Origin: Sambucus nigra
Lineage: Eukaryota > Streptophyta > Magnoliopsida > Dipsacales > Adoxaceae
NCBI GenBank assembly: GCA_949130495.1
Contig: OX422208.1
Location: 686,913,702-686,977,701 of the forward strand
DNA length: 64,000 nucleotides
Direction of reading: 5' to 3'
Part shown: piece by piece, positions 21,607 through 34,383 of the stretch
Position numbering within the stretch: the stretch's first letter is position 1
Layout: each line of letters begins with the position of its first letter
Notes under the pieces: generated by a model
What the model saw: the letters and a program-made list of their open reading frames with translations, nothing else
What the model was told of the DNA's origin: nothing
Databases searched by the model: none
Position numbers and translations under genes: made by a program

Positions 21607-24600
21607 ATAACGGAATTTCGTCCCAAAATTTGAAAAGTAAGTCCTACCTAGTAAAACAATTCTAGATACTTTATCAGTACGCAAAACTAACTTTAGAGTA
21701 AGGCTCTCAATCACTATAGCCCCCGCCTCACAACAATCTTATTTAACACTCTCAACACTATCAGTTATAGGGTCACACCTTAATAACGACACTTTACATT
21801 GTACTCCTATCCTTCACTATTCGAATAAGACGAGCCTATACATCATTGACCCCATTGTCTCAATATTATTAGGAGGCCACCTCATTACGTATCAACTACT
21901 CGTATTTATCTAAATACAAAACTCCCATCCTGAGAGAAACCATATGATTATCTGCCCACTCTTGTCAGTTCTTCGAATCTAGATTTTCGGCGATGTAACT
22001 CAAAAGGCACCTAAAACAGTCTGTGGTAATTCCACTATAGTCATCGGACTCTAATTCGACCAATCAAAATTCTGATTATCCTCTAACCTTTAGACGACTA
22101 GAGGGAGAATAGTCAAGTTTCTTCTGCACAAAACTTCAATAAGCATTTTGTTCACAATAAATAGGTATGAGTGCTTACACACAACTCTACCATTTGGTAA
22201 TATCTTCTCCCAAGTACCGTATTATACTTCACTTACCGGCTGTAATTGTTGTGGAAATGAAATGACCACAATGAGTCCAAAATTACATTCATACAACTCC
22301 GCTAGTCGTTTATCGCCTTTCGCCTACTCCTCGGGCAATAGGTGATACAACTTGCTCAAAACGAAACGTCATCCCCACTGCTCCTAAAATCCTGTTTTGA
22401 TGGTGGGGGTTCAAAGATCTCATTCTAGATTAGAACAAAACCAGGTAGGACCACTTACCGATGTAATCATTCTTTCAAAGAGAGAATAGGGAAATACTAC
22501 CTAATAGTGTAGCTCACCCAAAAGAATAACAATTTCTTTCTTTTAGGTCAACTAGTTCCACACATTCGAAGGAACTCGTGACCTTATCTTGAGGTTGGCA
22601 ACCCATCAAAGAAATTCACCAAATGGATCGCCCTCTTCCATTTTAGGAATCATCTGCTTGTTACAAAATTCTCTGGCTCCAACCGATTTCTATCGATGAT
22701 TGGTGCACGCTCACTATGTTCCGCTCAACAGCGACTTCCACTTTTAATGTCTCACATTAAGTGATACTTAATACTCCCCTTATTTCCTCAGCATATACCA
22801 AAAGTTTTGACCCGTGCACTTTTCTCCACATTGTGAACTTTTGGACTTTTTATACCTTGCTAACATCATTATTCTATCTATGCACAAGTCACTCTCAACA
22901 TTCGACTGGGTAGAACTCCACTCCAAAATTTCCATAATAGTCAAATTTTACTCTTCTCAAGGGATACCTCTTTTTAAATGGCTTCCTACAGCCTTTCAAT
23001 CAAATTTTGGGTGTACCACTCTGATCGCACACGTGTATATGGATTATCGTCCTTCTCACACCATGATTAATCCACTCTACCACTTCCACTTCGTTATATT
23101 AGTCCTACAGGCATATATTTTAAACATTTATTCCCATGCCCCTTTAATCCGGACGATTCTGACATCAGCTAACTGGGATGCCCACACCCCCTATAAACCG
23201 TGCATACTAGCATAAACATCACATACGTATCACACATAGCACTTAATTATTTATTGCCCCTATATTCACAACGTGGCTATGACCCTTGGGTATTCCACTT
23301 CACTCCAGAAATTGAAATTTTAAATCTTCCTTATCATCGTTCCTCCCTTCAAATCGTAGTGATAAAATAAAACTTTCAATGTTTCCTTATTACACAATCG
23401 GCTCCATTGGCCTTAAATCATAATTTAACTTCCAACTTACAGTTATAACTACCTGCTCCTATAACGACCGAGGTACCAGACTCATGGACTAATGACCAAA
23501 CATCTCCCTACTTCTAACCTTACGCTAAGTTTCATGTGTGGGATGTCTCGCAAAGTGAAATCCAAATAAGGAACCCGCCGATACACTACTACCTAGAATT
23601 GTTGATTATCTAAATCCGTTAGGAACTCCGTCCATAACATGTACCACTTTATTCCGTCTCTTGACATAAAAGCTACATCTCCTCCTGTAATTGCACTAAA
23701 ACAAAGAATTTTTCACCAATTGCACTATCGCTCAGTATTAGTGGTAATCACATTCCATAAACCTTGTAGACATACAATCGGTACTCTCAAAATCCTGTTC
23801 CCAAACATATGAATATAAGTCTTAACTCCCACGTTTCTAAAGGATAGATATAATAATGCACTTTTCCTATCACTAAGTCCTGAGCGCTAAACATAATAAT
23901 GATTTAAATCTTTTCGCTCAACGGTAAACCCAATATACACTGAATCATGACAATAAAGTCCTTACACACCCCAGGACTAAGAATTTCGATACCACTATAC
24001 GCTTCGAAGTCTCTATAATATATGATATAGATGCGAGCCCTACCCTCTCGTAGGTGAGGCTTCGCGAGAACAAAACTCCTGCACTACGATAATAACCCCG
24101 ATAGACTTGCGATATCCGCCCACTATAGGTCTAATCATCACTATAAAACCATAATCAAGATAATATCATACTCGTATAACACATCACTAAAATGAGTAAC
24201 CTCAGTAAGGTATATAACACTATCAATACACCCATTCATCCTTCGCGGCTAACACTAAGGATAACCCCGCTATATCAGGGAAAGCGTTCACATAATAATA
24301 ACATTATTGATATACGCATTAAACTCGTCTCACGTACGAATCTAGCAAAAATTAAAATATAGTGACTCGCTTGTGTCACATAAAATACGCCTCATCCTCC
24401 AAGGCTAAAACTCATACTTCTACCTTGCCAATCACCTTAGCTGCTCAAATGGTTTCAGGACATAACACGCCTGTCCAAACCAAAACAAAAACTACTTTAA
24501 TCGTTGCCCTTTAGTAGGCACCATATTCTCATCCCCTTTACTGGCTTCGGGAAAAATTAACGCATTTGGTTTCATTCTCCACAAAATACTTCTATGCATA

Positions 24601-25814
24601 ATCCACTTATCACTCGTCATACTGTCCATTTTAGGGTTTTTCTTCTCTTGGACTTTGGTAAGCTCGATTACTGATGGCTACTCCCGTTATTACCTTTGCT
24701 TTGTTGGCCCTAAGTAACACACTACTGGCTTCGACAAACCTTACTAAATTCACCATCACTTGGTAAGGATTCAGCTACCCAAATCATTTAAGTAGGTCCC
24801 CTGATGGGTCTCCCCCTTGCGGCATTTCACTAACTGCTTTTCATCTAGTCTAACTCCCCAAATAAATCTTTCGATTCCTTAAGCTCCCTTCACAAAGAAG
24901 AATTAACATCCCTATGGACAATACGTGACCTTGCCACCATATGGATCAACTGTCCACTAGAATTCTCTTTAAGTGTTTTTAACTTTTCTTACGAGTCGAT
25001 TTGCCACTTGAGATCCTCTTCTCCATTTGTATCTACTTCATCCGGCACAAAACTCGCAAAATAATTAAATTCATTTTCACACATGGACCTCTGTCTCACC
25101 CTCCTGTGATGAGTTTAAAAGAACATTCACATCTTAACCCGAACATATGATGAAGGAACTTACTGTCAAACCGTAAACCGTACCTAAGATCCTTCCATTG
25201 ACATAACATTCCACTTCTAAGTGTGGTGGTTGACTCCCACCATTATAATTTTTCTCCGACAAGTCAAGAAAATTTTACCCCAAATTTTTATTTCCGGTTA
25301 ACCACACTCCACCATATGCTTAAGACTTTGGATATTTTTACCTTTGTTGGTTAACACACACATTTCCTGAATTTCTAGAACTTCCACTGATGGCTCTTCT
25401 CAATACTTCGCCTGACTCTCTCCCAGTTCTACCACGTTGGTTGAGTCTAATTTGGCACCACTTTCGACTATAGAAGCACTTGGAAATCATATGCTGCGCC
25501 CTAGCTATCTTTACAGTCCAGGCTTCTCATGACATAATAGGGGTGATCTCGACTACGATCATCATCCTTAATTATACCCTACAACCACAACTAAGTCCTG
25601 CCTCCTGCTGTCCGCCCAACGGCCTTTGTGTGACACACTTCATTGTTCGAACACGACCGAACGCAAATAAGCTCCACTAATATACATATCTTATAGCAGG
25701 AGAACGAAATCTCACTATAGAAATCAACAATCCTAAACATAGGGCTCTACATCAAACAAAGCAACGCTGGAAGCATAATAAGTCGCACAGATCCTAAGGA
25801 CACTAGAACTTGAT
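21607..25814 (-). other. interior of element B, no recognised coding sequence
   Basis: About 4.2 kb with reading frames no longer than 133 codons on either strand, none showing gag, protease, RT, RNase H or integrase motifs. Base composition is near that of the LTRs. I checked for CCHC knuckles, D-T/S-G, YxDD and HHCC patterns in several minus-strand stretches and saw none. It may be a decayed gag region beyond recognition or true non-coding packaging sequence. Confidence 0.6.
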
Positions 25815-25826
25815 GCTCTGATACCA
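25815..25826 (-). other. primer-binding site of element B, tRNA-iMet
   Basis: The minus strand reads TGGTATCAGAGC, complementary to the 3' end of plant initiator tRNA-Met, two bases (GG) after the LTR end at 25829. This shows that the right LTR is the 5' LTR. Confidence 0.9.
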
Positions 25827-25828
25827 CC

Positions 25829-26363
25829 TGTGACACCCCGCCTAATTAAATACCAGATGATCATTCCTTTATTAAATTAAATCAAAGTGTCCGGTTGGTT
25901 CATTCTTAGCATCACCGTCGAAAATAATTTTCTTTATTAATCACCTAATAAATAATTAAGCTGAGTGTCAAAACATTTAATTTTATAAATTAAGACCTAT
26001 TATTATAATTTTAATATGAAACCATTTTCATGAATACAATTGATAATATTAAACCAAACCATCCAAATGAAATATCCAAGCTAGATTGAACAATCCAAAT
26101 AAGTACCCACATCTAAGGTCAACGTAATGGATGAAACAATCCCAAATAAAAACTGAATACTGAGACAATAAAAGAGTACAAATCTCTCTGAACAAGATAA
26201 GTCTGGAAATGGACGACACATGCCCTAACTAAAAGGACTAAATAAAAAGCTGAGAAGTAAAAGAAGGAATCGTCTACTGTAAGGATTTGCAATTCCCACG
26301 CAAGATACATCATGTCCACTATCCAATGAATTACACCTGACGCTCTTATGGCTAGGAACCTGT

Positions 26364-26414
<51 letters not shown>

Positions 26415-28865
26415 ACAGGAAACGGGTTAGAGACCGACTGTAAAACAACTTTAAAAATAGTTTAGCAAGTATTTAAAATGCTTATCAGTTGATATTACAT
26501 ACATGTTAATACCTCGACACTCACTTGGTAATTCTCACCCCTCAACTAGTGTGCACGTCTTACGTACTAATGAACTAATCAAGATAAAACTAACTCAATT
26601 CACTAGTTTAACCCACTACTAGTCTAACCCAATCTCCTTTCACCAAATTCTGTTTCAAGTAATCGCAAGATTATCATATATATCAGATAACCTTTTCGTA
26701 TGAATATATTAAGACAGTTATATTCATCTCATTACAGACTTAAGTTCACAACCACTTAAGTTCATTTAATATTAATTATTCTATTCGTATCTATTTACAA
26801 TCTTAGTATATTAATCACAGGTATATATATTTATCACTCATAATATATCTACTAATAGGGCACCCCACATAAATCTATGGTGCCGGAATACTCTTCTATC
26901 AAGTCCCCATATCTCTCGTACAAAGGGAAATACTAGTCCATAATCACTCTCGAATTGTATTAACATAAAACACACATATTGGAGGCGAAGAATAGTTCCC
27001 AGTCACTAAGAGGTCAGCACATACCCTCACGTCTCTTAAGACCATTTGACTATCATTCTCAGATAGCCTGTACCAAGGAATCCTATGTTCTAGGGTATGA
27101 GTAAATATCCCCCATAAAGGTCCCATCAAGAAAAGACTGTCCTAGCACCACAAACTCCGTGATAGCAAGTAGCGCAGGTATGATTATACGCGGATATATA
27201 CATTATACACAAACATTCGGTGTATATATACATATATATATTCTCACATATCTCAATTAGGTTCGCCCACGACCCATAATAATATTTTAACCATACGTGG
27301 CACAAATCACCCAAGCCCTACGTATAATTTACCCATTTCTTTTTATTCTCAATTGTCACCATTTCATAAGTACTTCTCGTCCCTCGCAGTGTTTCGTTTT
27401 AATAAATGCTAAATCAGTAAGTACACCCTCTATTTATCCTACTGGTCTACGTCATCATCGACTTGCATAATTCCCAATCTATCACACACACGATTATAAC
27501 TCATTTTATATTATCGTAACCGTATGGTTCAATTCCATATGAAATCGTATTACCCGGACCTTATCCACAACCCTACTAGTCCCTATCGAGTCCCATTATG
27601 ATATTGAATTTTTATGTCTAAGGATCTATACACATTTGGAATCGGATTAACATCAAAAAGGGGGAAGAAGTTTCGATTTCCTGAAGGAGTCTATTGATCG
27701 ATTCAGTCGATTGATCGATATTCTTGAGTCGATCGATCGATCAAGCAGGTGTTGGCCCAGTTCTATAATTTTAGCCTACGGATTTCATCCAATATAAATC
27801 CTCAAACCTCCATTAATATATCCCAAAATCCCAACCAAACATCATGAAAGTTATATAAACCATTATAGAAGATTTCTAATGTAAAATATTCACAAATTCA
27901 TCAGGAATCGTCATCCAAGGGGTATAATTCAAGAAATTATCATGTAACCCTAGTTCATCCATTTTTCTCAAGAATTCATTTAATTTTCCAGATTTCTATC
28001 TCTAATGGGCATCAATTTCGTGGACAATATTCTGCATATGACAAATATTCATCCTAACATGGTTTCCACTCCAAATTTGTAATAAAAATCTCCCAAACAA
28101 CATTTTACTTTCATGAAGACATAAGAGAAATAATTCCTACACTACCATGGATGTGTTATCAACTAAAGAACAACAAGTTAGATACTTGCCTAAAAATCGA
28201 GGTTTGGTCCGACGGATTTGAGTGGTATAGGAACATTTCCCTTCTCCCGATCTACGCATTGGTGGTGGAATTGATGAGAGTGGTGTAGGGTTGGTGGCTC
28301 TCCTCCTTGGAAGCCTTCTTTCTTCTCTCTTCCTTAGCCTCTCTGCAACTCCAAGTTTTTAACCCTCGAGGACTCTAACTCTCATCAGATATAAAACTCT
28401 AAGTTTCATCCATAATTAATGCCTAAAATGTGTAATTACCAAAATGCCCTCCTGGGTTACCGGTTAGGCCTAAAATCGTCCAGAGACCCATTTAAAATCC
28501 CCGAGTACACTTTTATGATTATCTCGACCCTTACGGACACATTAACGAACTCGAAATGACCATATGGGTGACTTATAATTAAATTATTTTTTATTCCATT
28601 AATTTAGTCCCGACACAACACATGCGCGTCCCAACTTAATTTCTATAATTGTCGTATTATTTACTCACGATAATTTTAATAAATTCAATCTCATATATTA
28701 CTTTACTCAATAAGTAATATTCAACATAATTCTTATCAATAATTACTAACTCTCGTCACGCTAGTAAATATTCAATTTAAAATCCGGATTAATATTTAAT
28801 TAATTTATCCCAATTAAATTTAATTAATTCCATAATTAAAGGCCATAAAAATATGGGGTATTACA
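25829..28865 (-). repeat. 5' LTR of element B
   Basis: On the minus strand it runs from TGTAATACCC (28865) to GGGTGTCACA (25829). It aligns along its whole length with 18565-21593. An (AT)n run is at 26366-26409 and the GATC-rich palindromic cluster at about 27690-27750. Confidence 0.85.
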
Positions 28866-29700
28866 CGAAGTTAACTACACCGCCTTGGAAACAACATGTG
28901 TCTCTCTTGTCTGGATTACCCAAAAGTTATGGTACTACATGCTCGCCTTCCCCATCAGACTCGTATCCCGAATGGATCCCATTAAGTGCCTACTTGAGAA
29001 GCCCGCCCTATCCAGTCGAATGGCCCGTTGGTTGATGCTTCTAGTCGAGTTTGATATCACCTATGTCACACAGAAAACCATGAAAGGAAGAGACATATCT
29101 GACTACCTTGCTAACTACCCTATTGAAGAGGCCGATGCATGGGTTTTCGAATTCCCAGACGAGAATATACTTTGTGCATCCCATGAAGATCTTCGATGGT
29201 AAATGTTCTTGGACGGCACTACCAATAAAAAAGGATATGGCATTGGAATTCTACTAATTGCCCATGATGACTCCCACACTCCCATTGCCATCAAACTGGA
29301 TTTCCCCTGCACCAACAACAGGACTGAATACGAGGCATGCACGGTAGGCTATAAAGTTACCCTCACAAAAGGAATTCGATACCTCGATGTCTATGAGGAT
29401 TCAGCCCTCATCATCGATCAAGTACTCGGGAAAGGGAAAGTTAAGAATGAGAAACTCTTACCCTTCCATGACTACCTTGAAGAACTAGTTTTCCAATTCT
29501 AAGAAATCACCTTCCACTACCTGCCCCAAGCAAAGAATAACCCAGCTGATGTCCTTGCTACCTTAGCCTCCATGACTGACATGCCCCAAAGAATAACCTT
29601 CCCTTCCTTGTCCAGAAATAAGGCAAACCAACCCACTGCTACCACATCGAGCTCTGCACGGAGGAAGAACCTGAAATAGCTGACTGCTAGTATTATGATA
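28866..29700 (+). pseudogene. RT connection and RNase H of element A
   Basis: The reading interrupted by B continues here through a stretch ISRLDP-like VSRMDPIKCLLEKPAL (about 28962) and YVTQKTMKGRDISDYL (about 29062). RNase H then shows its acidic residues in MFLDGTTNKKGYGIG (about 29203), NRTEYEACT (about 29316) and DVYEDSALIIDQVL (about 29385-29425). The end has YLPQAKNNPADVLATLASM (about 29518-29575). Stops at about 29200 and 29500 break the frame. The two-part connection/RNase H layout is usual for Tat elements. Confidence 0.8.
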
Positions 29701-30540
29701 TTTGGCGCCTCCTTAAATACGGTAGGTATCCCCGAGGAGCCGACAAGAAAGATCGAGCAAATTTCCACAGACTGGTCGCCCAATACATTATATGTGATAA
29801 AACATTATTTAAGAGAAACTTCGATGGAACCCATTTACACTGCATCGTAGGGGCTGACATTGAAGAAATGATGCAGAAAATCCACAACGGGGAATGCGCC
29901 ACATGAACGGCCATATGCTCGCCAAAAGATCAATTGACAGGGATACTACTAGACTACCATGGTTCAGGATTGTATAACCTACATTCGAAGATGTCTCAAG
30001 TGCCTACAGTTCTCCAACCTAAAGCATCTGCCTCCGTGAGAATTATACAATGTGATTTCTCCCTAGTCATTTTCCAAATGGGGCATCGACATCATAGGAA
30101 AAGTTACACAGAAGGCATCCAATGGGCATGATTTCATCTTAGTTGCTATTGACTACTTCACTAAATGGGTAGAAGCCGAGTCATATGCAGTTCTAAATGC
30201 TAAAAAAGTGGCCAAATTCATCAAGAAAAACATCATTTGACGATATGGGGTCCCACACGAGCTGGTATCAGACAATGGGTTACATTTTGAGGTGGAGGTT
30301 ATAGAAGTGGATGAAGAGTATGGGATTTAAAGACATAAATCCTCTCCATACCGACCTCAAACCAACAAAGTAGTCAAATCAGTCAGTAAGAATTTCAAAG
30401 CCATCATGAACAAGATGATCGAGAGTTGTCGTGATTGGGCCAATAAGATCCCTTACGCCCTCTAGGGCTACCGCACTTCAGTTCGAACCTCTACTGGGGA
30501 TAACCCTTACTCTTTAGTCTATGGCATGAAGCACAACTAG
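29701..30540 (+). pseudogene. integrase of element A, truncated
   Basis: After AQYIICDKTLFKRNFDG (about 29780-29830) comes the zinc-finger region with frameshifts (29870-30010), then the core: IDYFTKWVEAESYA (about 30146), KKVAKFIKKNII (about 30202), VPHELVSDNGLHF (about 30250, second Asp intact) and SSPYRPQTN (about 30340). The catalytic Glu expected in the following helix is Lys (codon 30376-30378). It ends with DNPYSLVYGM near 30500-30527. The usual C-terminal part, present in M at 8890-9200, is missing. Bases 30541-30639 show nothing recognisable. Confidence 0.8.
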
Positions 30541-30639
30541 ATGATCAAAAACTTATTTATTTCATTATTTGAAATTTTTGTCTGATTACATCTGCATAAG
30601 CAGTCAAACAACTTCCTTTGCCAGCACTACACCTATTAA

Positions 30640-32028
30640 AAAACCCAGATAATACCAAGCCCCATTATTCCTACAAATCACCCTCCAATTATTCCCACAA
30701 AACCACACCCATTACAAAAAGCTTCCCAAAGTCCTACCCGCAGCTGCCAGAGGAGCCAACACCATCAACACATGCATCCTGGGCTCCCCAAACCTCCCCT
30801 GCCTGAATGGAGTATCGTAGACGCTCCATAGAGTGATAAGCTCGGATTAGCTTGGGGTAAACCAATGCCTCCCTCCATGGTGTCAGATATGGAAAACCAC
30901 CTCTAACCAGTCTCCACGGCTCACATCCTGGTCACTACCTTCTTCTACAACCACTTCATGTAATCCTAGGAGACATGCTAGACTTGCCCCGTAGAATGAG
31001 AAGGAAGGGTTGATGGGCGATGATTCTCCCATAGAGAACCAAGACGCATGCGTATACGCTCTGTTAGGTCCTTTTCAGGAAAACGTTCGGTGTCCGCGGT
31101 GGCACAGTTTGCTCCCAACCATATTAGTGCAGCAGCTACTAGGGAAAGTAAAAAGAGGTCTGCCTAAGGCCAACCAGTCTGACATATTGGTACTCCTCGA
31201 GTTCTATAATGGGCAATAACTCCCCCCACCGAGGCACAGATCACCATAAGCCTTGAGATTCATTCTCTACAAACCAATTCCCCCAACTCTCAATGTCCAG
31301 GCCTACGCTAATGAAATAGCGCGAGAAGAAGTTTGGAACTGCCGACAAAGGATACTCAGGTGGGAGCACCATACGAAACCTCTTTGATAGCCACATAAAC
31401 AATATTATAGGGATGCCCTTAGAATGTTAGAACGACCCTCCCGCCAGGCATCCAAGCCATTCAAGGTTTCCGCCAATAACACCGTTGTAGGATTGCGATG
31501 GCATGACATCCAAGAAATGAAAGCATCCAGTTGGGGGTCCACCCGCGTTTATCCAGTCACCAAAAGAACTTTGGAAACAATGCCTAGGTTGAAAGCCCCC
31601 GCATATCTAGCATCACCCATGTCCTGTGAATGCACGAACTTCAATATCTTAGGGAGGGAAATCATTCCCCCTGTAACCAATGGCCTATACGCCGAAGGCA
31701 AAATATGAAGAAGTCCTGCCAACAACTCCCTGGGAGAACGGGAAAACTCAGGCAGAGGCGCATCAATGCTCGGGTTTATCCCCAGTATGGCAGAAAATAC
31801 ATCGTAGGTAGGACCAATCTAATCTAACTCAAAGCAAAAGACATGATCCTCTATATACCAAAACTCGACAACCGCCATCAGCATGTTCCACTCAATAGGC
31901 TGGTTGTGCCACAAAGAGACTCACGCATGTGAAAGGCATCATAATTAACATTGTAAGAACACAGTGCTTCCAAGGCTTTGAGGTAGTTAGAGAACTCAAT
32001 GCTACTAGGGAGAGCCATCTTGCAAGAC
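30640..32028 (-). pseudogene. antisense accessory gene 2 (DUF7745-like) of element A
   Basis: The minus strand starts MALPSSIEFSNYLKALEAL at 32028, matching MVVLLTEAFADYLEGL of the M copies. Then come FWYIEDHVFCFELD and YDVFSAILGINPS (about 31770-31860), FSRSPRELLAGLL (about 31720), SWMSCHRNPTTVLLAETLN (about 31470-31530), YPLSAVPNFFSRYF (about 31330) and a W-G-E-L-L-P-I-I stretch (about 31220). It has no hAT insertion, so it shows the uninterrupted gene. Stops and shifts are fewer than in M, consistent with A being younger. The role is unknown. Confidence 0.6.
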
Positions 32029-32105
32029 CAAGAGATAATAAGCAAGTAAGAATGTGAAAAAGGGAGAAAGTGAAAGTGTGAGGAGGAAAGCCCCATTCAC
32101 ACCCC

Positions 32106-32270
32106 TATTTATACTCGAAAACTATTAAGTAAAGACAAGAAACCCTATAGAAATCGGAGAAAGACTTACCCCATCTAGTACCAAGTAATTGAAGAAAGTG
32201 CAATCAAAGTCTTGGATTGATTGGACTGGACTAACATGCCGATAAGCAGGATAGGGGCCATGACGATTGG
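32106..32270 (-). promoter_or_regulatory. promoter of antisense gene 2 in element A
   Basis: The minus strand has TATAAATA at 32113-32106, about 80 bases before the ATG. Upstream are TTGCCAATCGTCATGG (about 32268-32253) and CTGCTTATCGGCATG (about 32248-32234). These match the palindromic module before the LTR TATA boxes and in the M copy at 5396-5510. Conservation of TATA position and module in two diverged elements supports a real promoter. Confidence 0.65.
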
Positions 32271-32595
32271 CAACCCCGTATTTTGGAAAATTCCCTTTTT
32301 CCTCTTTTGTTAAAATAAAAAAACCCAACAAAAATAGTTTTTATCTTAAGGAAATTCCGAATTCCCTTCATACTTGTGCTTTTACTAATCTCATTTTAAT
32401 AAAATCCTTCTCAAATTAATTTTCAAAATTCTTTTCACGGTATCAACAGCAAAGTAAAAAGAGCATGTGCATTAATCACTAAAGAGAAAAAATTAACAAA
32501 AAAAAATTCGTTCTTAATTTGCATATATGTTGCTGTGTTACATTAACATTTTGAAAGAAAAAATAGAAAAAACACCGGGACTCAGACCGAACCCA

Positions 32596-32627
32596 ATTTC
32601 TCTCTCTCTCTCTTTTCTCTCTCTCTA
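32596..32627. repeat. CT-rich microsatellite
   Basis: A (TC)n-type run with one interruption, downstream of antisense gene 1 of element A. Confidence 0.7.
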
Positions 32628-32629
32628 AG

Positions 32630-34262
32630 ATCCCCTTTCCCTACAGTACTCCCTCTTCCCCCTGCGGTGAGATGATGTGCCCCCACTTCCAGAGCCAAAC
32701 CCTTCCCCCGACGAGACAGACGACACCAAGTAAGAAGGTATCGAAACAGCCTCATGAATATGAGCAGTCGTCAAAGATATCCAGTACCTGATGTCCTTCT
32801 GCCAGGTGGTCGAAACACTGATATACTGCAAGGAAGAATGAAAAGATCAAATCATTCAAGCATGAGGAAAGACAAACAAATCAAGAAAATTAAAAAAAGA
32901 CATGCAGCAGGCCAAAGGACCTCCTCCGGGTCCATCGCATGAGGACGATGCAGTATACGCATTGATCCCCCATCAGTTCGTCGAAGGTTGTAGCTAGGAG
33001 AATGCAGTTGCACAAAAGAAGGCCCTGACATCGTCGCTTACATAGTCGCACCGCTTGCGCTATGAGAGGACCTCACCCGCCAACTCGAGTTCGCCATAGG
33101 GAGAGGCATGACATCATAAATTCTAGGGGGAATCATCCAACTCGAGACGAACTCCAGATAATTATACATCATTGCTACGTCAGTATACAAGGAGTATGGC
33201 TCTCCCATCATCGCAGCCACTCGGGCATCATCAGAAATCTCTCGTACGTGCCTCATGAACATTAGAGGCCTCACCGGTGGCATCGTAATCTCATCCTCCA
33301 TAATTATCCAAACTACCATCTCCCTAAGATACCAGGAGTAGCCAAACTCATGCGCCAGCAGGAGCCGCATTTATGCATGCCCCCTAGTCACCCTAATATG
33401 TTGAATAGCCGTCCCCCGGGGATAAAAGGTCACCTGTAAATCCCCAGTAAAAGCGAAGGATCAGTGTTAATAAAAGATCATTAAAGGGAAAGAACAGTCT
33501 CAAGGATAAAAGAATGCTTACCCTCTCGCTCGTCAGGCCATTTAAGACCTGACGCACTGCCTCCAAAGAAAGGTTCTTTTTTTTACTGTCGATTAGACCT
33601 CCACCATCAGAACATCCAGCAGAAGTCCCCAACATAGTCATCATTCAAAGAAATCAATTGGGTGTTCAACCCAGTCACCTCATAGAACCACGTTTGCAAA
33701 GGACAAGGATCAACATTCAAGAAATAAAAAAGGAGTGCATGAATGGAAAATGCGAATGCATAAAGGAAAATGCATAAAATAAAGAATACCTCCCGAAGAT
33801 ACATGGCCCCAGTAAAAGTTGGCTGGCAGCACCGACTGAATGCATCCAAAGAATAATAAAGGGTCGCCAAAGTCAGGCTCCCCGAATCATTGAAGCGGAT
33901 GTTCGAAAACACCCTAAAAAATGGCAAAAACTACAAATGGACGACGTCGCCACTCGTCTCCACCAGAAAACCCCCTAACACCAGCAAGATAAACAAATGA
34001 GCCATCTAACGCACCTGCTGCCCATCGTTCCCATCAAACCTCCTCCTCAGCAAAATCTCCCTCAAAGAAGACAAGCGGAGGGAATCTCCAACAACCATCT
34101 TCTCCACGTCACCCAGACTCACCGTCACCGCCTCCGGCGTCACCCAAAAAATTCCTAAAATTGCCAAATCCATTCTGGCATTTTGTTCACCAAGGAAAAC
34201 ATTTTTTACACTCACAGAGAAATTCCAGAGAATCATTCACCCCAATAACATCTCCAAAGGAC
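32630..34262 (-). pseudogene. antisense accessory gene 1 (PMD-like) of element A
   Basis: This is the best-preserved PMD-like copy. On the minus strand it shows TVSLGDVEKM (about 34130), then AHLFILLVLGGFLVETSGDV (about 33995-33935) and SLTLATLYYSLDAFSRC (about 33870-33815), the LLG...L...LYxxLD pattern of the plant mobile domain. Probable introns start at GTATTCTTTA (about 33790) and GTAAGCATTC (about 33525). Later exons hold LSLEAVRQVLNGLTSERV (about 33570-33520), HEFGYSWYLREM (about 33350) and GEPYSLYTDVAMMYNYLEF (about 33205-33150). The last exon follows TTGCAG near 32828. The first exon and promoter seen in M (3190-3640) are not recognisable here, so the 5' end may be truncated. Confidence 0.7.
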
Positions 34263-34383
34263 ACTTCAAACTTTCCCCAACTCTAAATCCTCGGATCATT
34301 CACTATTCCCCAACAGAACCTAAAATCCAATATTTATCCCAAATGGAGTCCTCAAATTTCCCAAAGGAAAAGTACATATCTTT

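Larger units (their letters stand above)
18565..28865 (-). mobile_element. element B: 10.3-kb non-coding LTR retrotransposon (LARD-like)
   Basis: A complete LTR element inserted in the RT/RNase H junction of A, flanked by perfect 5-bp repeats CGAAG at 18560-18564 and 28866-28870. Ends are TG...CA on either strand. LTRs are 3029 bp (18565-21593) and 3037 bp (25829-28865), alike but with many substitutions and different microsatellite lengths, so it is not recent. The initiator tRNA-Met primer site beside the right LTR and purine tract beside the left LTR show minus orientation. The 4.2-kb interior has no recognisable gag or pol. Long LTRs with a non-coding interior fit a large retrotransposon derivative (LARD). 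Confidence 0.85.

Noticed and set aside
21607..25814. degenerate gag/pol in the interior of B
   Set aside because: Several minus-strand stretches were translated by eye and no catalytic or zinc-knuckle motif emerged; the ORFs of 66-133 codons on the plus strand are antisense to the element and lack motifs.
25815..25826. fragment of a tRNA-Met gene
   Set aside because: Only the 12 bases complementary to the tRNA 3' end are present, two bases from an LTR end; it is a primer-binding site.
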